A DNA stretch of 64,000 bases, from positions 73,588,981 to 73,652,980 of the forward strand of contig OX344762.1 of the NCBI GenBank assembly GCA_947034895.1. The letters are read 5' to 3'. The notes under the pieces were generated by a model that was not told where the DNA came from, did not search any database, and saw only the letters and a program-made list of their open reading frames with translations. Source of the stretch: Rhytidiadelphus loreus (lineage: Eukaryota > Streptophyta > Bryopsida > Hypnales > Hylocomiaceae). Shown here in pieces: positions 50,301-61,500 of this stretch. A program made the position numbers and the translations under genes. The stretch's first letter is position 1. Every line of letters begins with the position of its first letter.

Positions 50301-53169
50301 CAGTCGGCCCCCAGCTCCTGCTGATTCTAAAATAAAGCCAAAAGTGAATTGGTCGGGTGGAACTCCAGCAGCAATCATCGTCCGATAGACTTCCTGCAAC
50401 ACATAATAGAGACCTCAAGATAATGCTTCTTCCTTATCCGTCCAGTCAATCTAATTAGAAGACCCCGAGAATTCAAAAGACCTATTAAACCTGAACGTAA
50501 ATAAATACTGAACTGTCTTCTAGACTCTTTTCAGGAGTATTTCCTGATGAACTTGGATATTTGCGAAATCTTATAAGAATACTTACCAACACTTTCCCAG
50601 GCATCTTAGCTTGTGCACCGGCAAACATTAATGTATTATATGTTATAGAATCTGGACGAATATTTCGATCCAACATCTCTTGATATAATTGTAACGCTTT
50701 CTCCAGTCTGCTCGACAACCAAAAAATTCATGAGCCTCGAAAGATATTCACAAAACAAAGTCCAAAACTATTATATAGATACCAGCTTATCGAGCAGCAG
50801 AACACTCAACAAGGTGAAGTACCACACCGTTGTGTAGGCGACGATCGTCCCCGATAAGGGCCAGTTTTAACAACTAGGGCCATAAGTGCAGTATATGTTA
50901 CAACATCAGGTTTTACACCTGCTGCCTCCATTTCTCTCTGCAAACAGTAAAAAACAGTCATCATAAATCTCTCCCACAGTTCATCCCGACTCATAAGTAA
51001 AGTTTGTGATTGATGTATTTTGAATGAAGTGGAGCCAGAAAATCGTAAGTTTGCACAGAACCAGCGCCAACTTGATTGCCATACTCAGATAAAAACTCCA
51101 ACACCGGCCAGCTACGACGCTCCAAACAACATGCGCTCCCTTTGTTGTTTCTAGCTACCTCAACTACATACTAGTGCTATGTATTAGCAAATCGTAAAAA
51201 AGACTTAGAAAAAAGAAAAGGTCTTAAACCTTGATTCGATAAGCATCCTCCAAACGTTTTGATTGTTGACAGCAAGAAATAATAGTATTGTAGGTTAGCA
51301 CACCTGGCTTTACCCCCACTTCCTTCATAGCCTGTCAAGAAAATAAATCAGCTTGACCGTCACACTCAGAATTCAGCAATCAATATCCAAACCTATCTTA
51401 GAATCGCTGCAATCCTTTTTGACATAGGTTAGGAGAAAAATAATATATATTTACTGATGAATCAAGAGTTAGAATTGGCAAGTTTCGTGAGCACTACAGT
51501 ATATAGGTCATTCAGATTTTGAAATGTAAATGTAAATGAAAATAATGCCACCGTCAATACTAATCCCCCAACTGATGCGTAGATTGTAAAAACATAACAC
51601 AGTTTTCTAAGAAGATGGACCATAGCAGCTAACCTCGTAAATGCTCAAAGCCCTTTCTCCTTCTTGTTGTCGTCTACATACAGTAATCAGAGCCAGGTAG
51701 GTTCCTGGATTCCACGAACCCCACCAGCAAATCATTGATGTGAAAAACAAGTCTTACCAAGTGTGGAAGTGCTTTGAAACCCAACAGTTTTGTAACGGCA
51801 ACCAAACAGTAGAAGCCTGAAAAATTGACGCTGTGGACGGCTTTTGACACAAGATCTGGACCACTTAAAATAAAAGCAAAATACTGAATCTTAACAATGC
51901 CTCCTAACACCTTGTTGACATTATAAACACCAAAGATCCTGACAGGATAAGTACTCGTACCTTCATTGGCAGCATCAACACCAGCAGCTTTCATCTCATT
52001 AACAACTTCCAAAGCTTCAGTTAGAGATGAACAGCGACTGATGGATCGATTGATACGCCATATAGTCTGTTGTAATTTCAATAAGCCTGTAGCGCTCCGA
52101 GAGCATAACTCATCTTGATCAAGAATGCACTGTCCACACCACCATCACAAACTTACAACTAATTTTTACACTTGAGAACACATCTCTAATGCTCTTCAGG
52201 TGAAAATTTAATAGAGTACAGCCCAATATGTCACTGAGACGGGGTCGTCTAAACACGTTTGACCAACAAATAACAAAACAAACTACCGGTACTCTGAACC
52301 ATGAAAATGTTATACAAACTAGTCCTACCTCATTGGTGAGATCTATGCCCTCCTGTTTGAGCCATTCCAACTTCGGCGTATATGACTGCATCCACAACTC
52401 CCATTCCCGTGATCACAAGGGGGATAGGTAACAGTACCTCAGACTGTGAAAGACCATTTCAAATGCTCAAAAAGGTGCACGACCTCCCCAGTCTCCATAA
52501 ATAGGTATCGGAAGATTCTACATGGACTAAATACAATCACAAAAGCGTGCCTTTTACAATGTTGATCCCTCATAGAACATTTTGGCTGTCCAATTGTGAA
52601 GGAAATGGAAATTTCTCAAGCGCCACACCAAAAGAATGTTAGTTCTCCCCTACGCTCCACAATACCCTACATTGATGATTTTTGACTTACGGTGTTGGAG
52701 GCTTCCTTAGCTACCCCGGATTTTCCACGAGCTCTGAGACGCTGACGTCCTCCAGCCCCTCCACCCCTACGAGACTTCTCTCTAGATTTGCTTTCTGGCT
52801 TTTCCTCAGTTGAGGTTTCAACGACTAACTCCACATGAGTTGCTCCTAAACTAGGCCTGAAATTCGGAAAAGATCATCATCTTGGATTCATGAAAAATTC
52901 AGGTCAAGTTCCAGAATATTGAACGTCAAAACAAAAACTATCTTCAAGCATTTTACTTACCTTGTACTATACAATTTTCGAGGTTGACTATGAGATCCAT
53001 AGCAGATAGTCACCAGCTCCCTGCCAAAAACTTCTCCTGAACTACTGCTTAAGAGACTTGACACCCGTGTCGAACACTGCAAAAAACGATAATAATCAAT
53101 TTCAAGCGGAATGCTCGAGCACAGTAAATGCTTGCCCAAACTTCTGCAGGCATTGCATTGAAAGAACAC
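47343..53169 (-). CDS. PPR-SMR protein (pentatricopeptide repeats plus C-terminal SMR domain)
   Basis: PPR-SMR proteins act in plastids or mitochondria on RNA processing, translation or nucleoid function; GUN1 and pTAC2 are examples. I reconstruct 18 coding exons on the minus strand: 53169-52961, 52856-52691, 52385-52329, 52066-51961, 51704-51634, 51331-51230, 50937-50828, 50707-50587, 50393-50193, 50069-49971, 49638-49501, 49405-49259, 48879-48790, 48579-48468, 48308-48268, 48170-48145, 48089-47966 and 47561-47343. All keep frame, giving about 712 residues. Roughly ten PPR motifs span residues 150-540, for example AMKEVGVKPGVLTYNTIIS, MEAAGVKPDVVTYTALM and MLDLGYKPDAITYSTLVVAC. The SMR-like end runs from CDVRTMSISGTVVAILAWL through LLIITG to LTVSGAEIKQWLED. 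A basic Gly/Arg segment follows the N-terminus. The start is uncertain, because tttttgcag within exon 1 could be an acceptor. Exon 7's donor (gtgtgg) is weak. I cannot assign a named orthologue. Confidence 0.88.
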
Positions 53170-54240
53170 AAAACTTCTTTAAGCTAGAAGTTGTCTGAGC
53201 TGTTGTTTCCTTTGGCAGGTGAATTGCTAACCGAAGGTACATTTCCTAGCCTATTACAACGCTAACAGGTAACAAACTTGCCGCGAAAGATACACGAACG
53301 GCACTCAAAATCTGAGCAGGTAAGGAACTTTATCACTAATTCGTTAACTACAATCTCGAGAGTTCTATAACAAATAACGCTAACAGCATGCGAAGGAATC
53401 GAATACTCTGTCATCCAATGCAATAATTCAAGAATCTCCTGCTTTTACATGCAGAATGCGGTAGATGAGAAATGCGATAATTCCCGTGATTAAGAATCCA
53501 GCTCATGTAGGAAAATTAGCAAGCGACATAAACCCTAAGTATGTTGGAACTCAATTCCTCCCACCACTACCTACCCCATCCCTCCAAATTCATTAACACT
53601 ACGTGAGCCTCAAATACCTTCCAGGCTAAATCTTACGAGAGCTCTACTGCTAATCCACCACTCTTCCTATCTCTTTCTCCTTTCAGAAATTTGACAGCCT
53701 GGAACAATTCGATGCTCAGAAGTGAAAAAATGTCAAATGTTTCCATATAGAATCCATATTGAATCGGAATCACAGCGGAATTTCCACTGAGAAAAAATCA
53801 AAAATCAAAAATCCTACAATTTTGGTGCAGTAATGCAAGAACCTTTTGCAGAACAAGAAATCCGACATTTCCTGTGATTACAGAATTCAGCTGGCGTCAA
53901 GAAAATTATCAAGATACCTAAACCCTAAGAGCGCTCGAACTCAACACCAATTCCTACCACCACAATCTACCACATTTTCCCAATACAATCAATTCTTTCA
54001 GTTTTATAAGCACTAGAGGAGCCTCAATTGCCAAAACGAGAAATTCCGTCAACTCCTTACCGAGAATTTCCTACTAATTCACCACTACTTCAAATTCTCC
54101 AGTACCGATATTCTAAAAATCCAATCTACCACAATAGCAAGTGTTTTCACGCATGTGAGAACAATTTGCATCTCAGAAGTAACAATTCATCAACAGAATT
54201 GGAGTCCAAGCGAAATTTCTACTGAGCGAATTTCTAAGAG
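53170..54240 (-). promoter_or_regulatory. Upstream region of the PPR-SMR gene, internally duplicated
   Basis: About 53430-53800 and 53815-54230 are diverged direct copies. Shared landmarks are cctgtgattacagaattcagct / cccgtgattaagaatccagct, taaaccctaag, and ggaatttccactgag / gaaatttctactgag. The sequence probably includes the promoter and 5' untranslated exon of the minus-strand gene; no TATA box or start site could be fixed. Confidence 0.5.
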
Positions 54241-54800
54241 CTGATTTCCAAGGGAGAGAAGAAGGACCGAGGGGGTGGAGCAGGCGTGGGGCGCATTAGT
54301 GACGTGCAGCAGGGATGATGCCATCGCGGTTTCGAAATGTTGTTGCTGCTGCTGCTGCAGCAGAGTTCTTGCGGCTAAAGTTCCCTGCGGCTAAAGTTCC
54401 CTGCGGCTACATGACAACCTGTGGCGAAGGCGAAGTCGCAGCATGGAGAGGATTGGAAAGTAGTGACAATTCAGCAGCACACACTCTGCCATCCACTCTG
54501 CGAGCGCGATGACGATGACGACGCGCTCGTGGAGGCGTCTGATGCGGTTGCATTGTTGTGGGAAAGGGGGAAAAAGTAAAGGCAGCAGCGGAAAAGAAAA
54601 GTCCGAGGAGGGAAGGAAAAAGTTGAAGCGGGAAAGAAATGTCAAGAGACGGAAAGAAAGGTTGGGAAGGGAAAGAGAGTCCCGTCAAGGAAAAGAAAGG
54701 TTGGGATCGGGGGGAAAAGGTCTGATGAGGGTAAAAAAAGGTTGGGTCAGGAAAGAGAGGTTCTAAGTGGGAAAGAAAAGGTTGAATAAAAAAGTAGGCA
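54241..54800. repeat. Purine-rich (GA) low-complexity tract with a short CTG run
   Basis: From about 54545 the plus strand is almost all A and G, built on aaagaaaggttgggaagg-like units. A (CTG)n run lies at 54341-54357, and a perfect direct repeat, gcggctaaagttccct, starts at 54371 and 54388. Frames here are Lys/Arg/Glu-rich artefacts. The GC-richer part up to 54540 may be divergent promoter DNA. Confidence 0.6.
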
Positions 54801-55310
54801 AAAATGGAGTGGAAATTATAGCATAATTAAAACACTAAGTACAGTGACCCTCAAAATGTTTCATACATCTCAAAAATCGCCATACATAATTGATGAATTA
54901 CAGACATATGATTTCAAGGAAATGATTTTTCAAAATTTGTAACTTTTTTTTTTTTTTATAAATTAAATCAAACTTGTTGGTGAAACGAATTATTTCAAGT
55001 AAAAAAAATTCTAGATTCTTTGGTAAGTGAAATGTGATCTCTATGGAATTTTGTGGTTGTAATCTTATAAATTTTAAAATTTTATTGAGTGAAATATTTC
55101 TATTTAAAATATCACTCCAAAAATTTGTGAAAATCATTAAAAGTATATAAAATATTTATATATTGTATTTCATAGTTTTTTGGATGTATATATATGGAGT
55201 TATTTACAAAATAAATAAATATTTGGAGTTATATTTTAAGTACTAATATTCCACTCAATAAAAATTTAAAATTCATGAAAATTTTATAGTAAAATTTTAA
55301 AATGAATTAA
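54801..55310. other. AT-rich intergenic DNA
   Basis: Nothing supported. Confidence 0.4.
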
Positions 55311-55879
55311 CCCTGGAGCGCTCCAACATCCATTTTTTGGACAATGAACAGATTCAAATCCTTGTTTCTGTCTCATTCCTGCTTAGATGAAAGTCATCCT
55401 AATTTTTAGTGATACTTTATCAAGTTGTTGTCCTATCCATCGGTTGGATTTGGTGTGACTAGAATATATACATTTCTAAAATTACAAATGTGGAAGTATG
55501 TCAAGTGGTCACTTTGCATTGACTTTGGTTCAAAACTAGATGTGCAAAAATGAGGTCAAAGATGTAAAGGTCACAAAAATTTACAAAAATCACCGTATGA
55601 AGAGAACCTTATTTCAAATCCATTCCAACAAGTTTTACTCAAAAAATGATAATATTTTACTTGTAATTGAATTTAGAAGGAATTCCAAAATTTTCTATTC
55701 AAAATTTATAGAAAAATATTGGTGATATCATTAGTAGATCTAACCGTACGGATAGAAATAAAAAATCAAAATCTACAACTTTCATTTGTATACCAATTCC
55801 AAAATATTCTTCCAAATTGTAGTTTATAATGGTTTTTCTCAAATCGTCAGTTTTGAAGATGAATCCAAACATTTAGAGG
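55311..55879 (+). mobile_element. piggyBac-like TTAA element, family B, copy 2
   Basis: TTAA (55307-55310) precedes CCCTGGAGCGCTCCAACATCC, and the other end (inverse CCTCTAAATGTTTGGATTC) is followed by TTAA (55880-55883). It is the inverse of 44806-45374 with identical length (569 bp) and high similarity. Confidence 0.8.
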
Positions 55880-55883
55880 TTAA

Positions 55884-57517
55884 AAGGTGTTTTTCACTAC
55901 AGTAATGAATTTGATTAATTTTAAAAACTAATTTAAAAACTAATTTTATTTTATACAAGTGTATTACCTGTTATTGATAAATTGTGTTGAAAATATCTAA
56001 TTTCTCAATTGATTATGGCAATTTTTTGAAGTGTCAGAAAACTTATGGAAACCACTATAAGTGCTCAAAATTCCATTCCTGACAGTAAAAATAAATTATT
56101 TAAAAGCTATAACATTAATATTATTAGTATAAATTATATTTGTATATTTTTAGTACTTCATCAATGCAAAATGAATATTGAAATAACATTGTTTCAATGC
56201 AAAAAAATGAACAAATGATAATGCATTTTAATACAAAGCAACTATAATATTGACTATGACATTGCTTGAGTATTGAAATGGTGACTTTTCGATACAAATC
56301 CACAAAACCAATGACAAAATATTGAAACTATCAATTATAGGTGTAAAAGAACTTTTGTGATGTACTAAATAATATTAATGATGTTCATATTACCAAATCA
56401 TGTATGTCCATTTTATTCTATTACAATAGCAAAAGATGAAAATTAGACAATCATAAGAAATTTGATATACAAAAGTAAGGGTATTATTTTTAGTATTGTA
56501 TGTGTGAAACTTTCTTTAAGATTATTCCGATAAATATCTCAAAAGTTATAAGATTTTTTCAATTTCAAATAGTAATATTTCACTCACTATATTCTAAGAA
56601 AAAAATCAATCAACTTTATTGAATTGTATTGATTGATACCTATAGAAAAACATTTGAACCATTCAATTCCAAATAATGAGGTGAAAGTTTTGAAGAGTTT
56701 TATTTTGCATGCAATGATGGTAGAAAAAGACATTTAAAGTACTTTTTTTAATACAATTTTGAAAATTTTCAAATAAAACTTAACAAAAGGATATAAATTT
56801 GTTATTAGAACCGATTCTCACCATTGGGATTAACAATCTTCAATTTCTTATAAAAGTTATTAGTGGTTTAATTTTTTCTTTCATTATATACTACCTTCTA
56901 CTTTATAATTTTTTTAAATGAATATGAATGTTTATTTGGTTAATTTTTTTTACATGTATTTTCAACCCATTTTCCAACATAATGACTAAAATGCACAAAA
57001 CATGGGACATATAGATTTTTTTCTAAAATGTTGAAAGACAAAACTTTATCTTTCTAAATGGATAGAAAAGTCTACATTTTGAAGTTAAAGCACATTGAAT
57101 TTGCAATTGTTCAAGGTGTTCACTCCAAAATTTGGGAAGAATGTACTTGGACAAGCTTACTAAAGGATCCCATGATTGGATTAGTTAAAAAATAAATAAA
57201 AATGAAGATTTTGGCTTTGCTTTGGGGACAAGTATTTTGAAGCAATTTTGGATTTCTAAAAATTCAAATTTTAGGGGTTAAATCATCATATAAACATTTT
57301 TTATTAAAACAAATATACTGATGAAATTTATCAAGAATTGTCTAATTATTACCAGTCATGAAATAAACACTTACAACACTTCCAAAATATGCATACATTG
57401 AATGTAAAAAAACATATAAAAACTATAACTGTAGACATTTATATTATACCATTAAAATTAGAATTACACTCATTTCTAACCTCTACATTCCTAAAACACT
57501 ATATTTTGAATGTCAAC
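55884..57517. other. AT-rich intergenic DNA
   Basis: No credible exon. At 57274-57283 ttaggggtta could be a TTAA-element end but has no partner. Confidence 0.4.
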
Positions 57518-57810
57518 CATGAGAGGGGATTTGAGGGTTTTCAAGCATGTTCCCAATGATGCTGCCAAAAGTTTAAAAAGAATTACCGCACTACATCAAG
57601 AGTGAAAACAAAATTTAATTTAAATTTCTAAAATACAAAAAATAGTTGAAATTTTTATTTTTTTATTTTTTTCAAAAAATGACATGGCACTGTCTCTGCC
57701 ACGTTGTCTCCACCGCATCGGACTGCGTACTTGGCAGTCCAAACACGGTCGAGACAAATTTCGAAGCCGAGAACTTGCAGGCTTTCAGAGACCCTAAACA
57801 TCTTCTAATG
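57518..57810. mobile_element. Small inverted-repeat element, CATTAG family, copy 4
   Basis: The right end acatcttctaatg fits the family end. The left end catgagaggggattt is a diverged inverse. It has an AT-rich stretch and a GC-rich margin (tggcagtccaaacacggtcg). Length is about 293 bp; the left boundary is tentative. The 96-codon frame overlapping it is not a gene. Confidence 0.45.
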
Positions 57811-58513
57811 AAAACTTTAGTCACTTACACATTTCAAATTTCAAAGTCACTAAAATTTTACATCATTTTTTATTTAGTATTTTTATTTAGTATATTCAAT
57901 TTTCAAATTTGTTTTAACATCAACAATTACTTTTGAAAAAGCTATAATTATAAATTTTCTATTCAATAAATCTTATATAATTCTTACATGACCATAATTT
58001 TAGAATTAACATGCAAATGAAGCATTGAAAAGCTTTGAATCAATTTCACATTTGTTATGGAATCAATTATTATAATTGCAATTTACAAGTGATCTTATTG
58101 TGTTTTATTTTTTCATATAATTCATAATTTGTTATTCTTATTCTAGATTTTTTAAATCATTTGATTTTATCAACTTTTTATCTTTTTTCTTTGTCTATAA
58201 ATTATGAAAAAAATTCAAAAAGACCTTGGACATCAAAGAATCAAGTCTACAAAATTTGGAGTTTTAAATTTATAGAAATCACAAATTTAAGATTTCTAGT
58301 TTTATAAAAATATTGATATTTAAAGTTTCAATTTTGTGATTTTGTCATTAATCAAACATTCACGCATTCAAGTTTTAATTTTGTCATTGATCAAACATTC
58401 AGGCATTTAAGTTTCAATTTTGTCATAATCAGATATTCTCAAAACATACAATCATTTTAGTTTAGTGATATTAATACAACATAGTGGAAATTATAATAAA
58501 AGATTACAACACA
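57811..58513. other. Upstream region of the RSP2-like gene
   Basis: Very AT-rich sequence; it contains a near-direct repeat of tttaattttgtcattgatcaaacattca at about 58320-58405. No TATA box could be singled out in this composition. Confidence 0.4.
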
Positions 58514-61500
58514 ATGGTAGCAACAGATAAATATGGAGAAGCCTATGATGCAGAGTATGTTGATAGAATGGTGGGGAAAGTTTTGGTACAAGCTTGTGCA
58601 GCAGTGACACTCAATAAACCTCATGATCCAATAGAATATTTGAGTTTGTGGTTGCATAAATATTGTGACAATGCCGTTACACTACAAGAATATGAACTTG
58701 AAAAACAACATAAAGTACAAAAAGAAGTTAAAGAGAAAGAAGCTCTCTTGAAAAGAATTTCAATTGAACAAGAATTAGTAAACCAACAAAATTCAACACT
58801 TAATTATATGCAGAGTATAACAAATGATCCATATTTACTTTGGGATACTTGTCTTCGAGCAATTAACACATATACAGGTATCATTTTGATATAATATATT
58901 TAAAGTATATAAAATAATGAATTTCAAATATAATACACATTTTATTGTAAAATAGAATATTGTAGCATTTTTATTATTGTAACATTTTGGAATATTATAC
59001 ATTCAACTATATACCACAGGTTGTCAAGCTGCTTATGTAGCTGTGGTTGTAAGAAAGATTTTTGAACCCAAACCAAAAAAAAAGAAAAAAATCGAAGGAG
59101 AAGAAGAAGGTTTTTATAAGCATATAATTTTTGTAATAATATTCATGCATAAAATTTAAATTACTTTAAAAAAATTCTATTTTTTTTCTATAATTCTATT
59201 TTTTAATCATAGCTTGAAAATGAAATTACATAGAAGAAGAAGAAATTATTGAAGAACCCGAAGAAGGAGAAGAAGGGGAAGGAAATGAAGAAGGTTCTGA
59301 TACTACAAGTATAGACGAGGAACCTCCTGAAGCAGATGAAGAAAAAATAGAAGGAGAAGAAGGAGAAGAAGAGACACCTCCGGAAGAAGAAGGAGAAGAA
59401 GAAGAACCAAAAGAAAGAGAAGGTGAAGAAGAAGAACCTCCTCCACCTAAGCCATTCCGAATACCAAAGCCCTTGAATTACAAAAATAAGAGACTTTTAT
59501 ATGTATCAACAACAATACCAAGTCACATACATATGTTAAATCGACAAATGATTGTCAAGCAGGTATATTTTAATTTTGGTCAAATATATTTTATAATTAT
59601 AACTAATATTTAGATTTTAAACAATATAAATAATTAAATTAAAAAATTTAATATTTCAAATTTTCAACAATTTGTGAATATTTAAAGGATTGAAATTACT
59701 CGTTAAAATTATACATATGTGCTTAGCTTATAAAGCTAAGTGATGTATAAATCATGTTTTAAATCAACTAAAAGTTGAATCATGTCAAATTTTTTAGTCA
59801 ACTATCAAATCAATTAATTAGTGAATAAGTGAAATTTTATATTATAAATATAATAAAATTGTGGATTTTTGTTCTTGTACATAATACTTATTTTGGATAT
59901 ATTAATCTAGGGTCCAGTGACATTTAGTTTGCTTATTGAAGGATTACAAGATTTATATATCCCCAATGTTTTGTATAAAGAAGGTGATGTCTTATTGTAC
60001 ATTTTATGTCTTAAAATTAAATTTGTATTAAAAATTAATTAATTATTGAATCATGCTTAATAAATTTGTTATTTTACAAAATAGATATTCATTATTTTGG
60101 AGGATGTCCACGAGTTGGAGCTTATTTTGTAGTACCAATGTCCATTGAATATATAGCAAAAAAATATCTTGTAGAAGAATTTAAAGAGAGACCACCTGGA
60201 ATGTTTGACATTGTAAAACAGTACATCTCCTACTTTATATTTTTATATACGCAAACAAATTACCTCCATTATTATGATATAATATTAATACATACTATTG
60301 GCAATTATTTTATCAATCAATTCACCACAAATTATTGATAGTAGTATAATAGCTACCTCTTTTCTATGTATATTTGAACAAAAAATCCAAATAATTCTAT
60401 TAATAATATTTGCAAAACCAATATCTAATTGTTATATTTCAAAATATTTCAAGATACTACAATAATCATTATGATTGTATACAATTGTTGAATTTGATAT
60501 ACATATGCATGTTTATTGAAGAAAACAAGTTATAGCACTTTTATGTTGTGATACACTTAAATCTGATAGTATGGGAAATGGAAGACCTTTTCAACAAATT
60601 GAATTGGATTTCATTCGAAATTGTGCTAATACCATGAATACTATTTTAGAGGAAAATAACAAAGAAATCACAAAAGATCATAATACACTAGAAGTAATTC
60701 AAAAATTCAAAGATCAATTGAGAGAAATCAAACTAGCAAGAGTTGAACAAATGGAAGTGGAAAAAGAAGAGGCAGTGAAGAGAAAAAAGGCAAAAGATAA
60801 ACTTAATAGACTAAAAACATTTCAAGAATTACATAAAGCATGGGAAGAACGTCAAGCTACGAAGGCTAAAGCTAAAGCTAAATTAGAAAGGCAAAAAGAA
60901 AAAGAAAGAAAGAAAAAAGAAGATGTCGGAGAAGAAGTCTTGGTATTACTGTAGTTAATTTATTTTACTTTATTATAACTATTAAGTCAAATCAATTTTT
61001 TTTTTGCAATAATATAATGTAAAAGCTAGAGCTAAAGCAAAATCAGAAAGACAAAAACATAAGAAAGTAAGAAAAATGAAAGCACCAAAGAAGAAGTATA
61101 GGTATCACCACAAATTACTTTTGTTTTACTTTAATGATCAAATACATCAAAATAAGTTGAGAGTAATATAATGTAATTTTGTAATGTAATAAAAGATTGT
61201 TTCATAAAATTGAAATAGGAAGAAGAAGCAACGGAGGGAGAAGAAATTGAAGATGATGACCCTAAACCAATTTTAGAACCCGATCCTGAAGAAGAAGCCT
61301 TAGTGGAAGGTGAAGAAGAAACTATTGAAGAATCGATGCCTCCAGAATCGGAAGAGGAAGAAGGTGAAGATGGAGAAGAAAAAGAAGAGGATGAATTCAA
61401 TGACGAAGAATTAGAACCAAATCCAATGGTAGAAATTGAAGGAGAAGGTGGCGAAGGAGAAGAAGGTGTAGAAGGAGAACCTCCCGCACCAGAAGAAGAG

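Noticed and set aside
57646..57936. 96-codon frame upstream of the RSP2-like gene
   Set aside because: It overlaps a CATTAG-family element and ends in low-complexity hydrophobic sequence.
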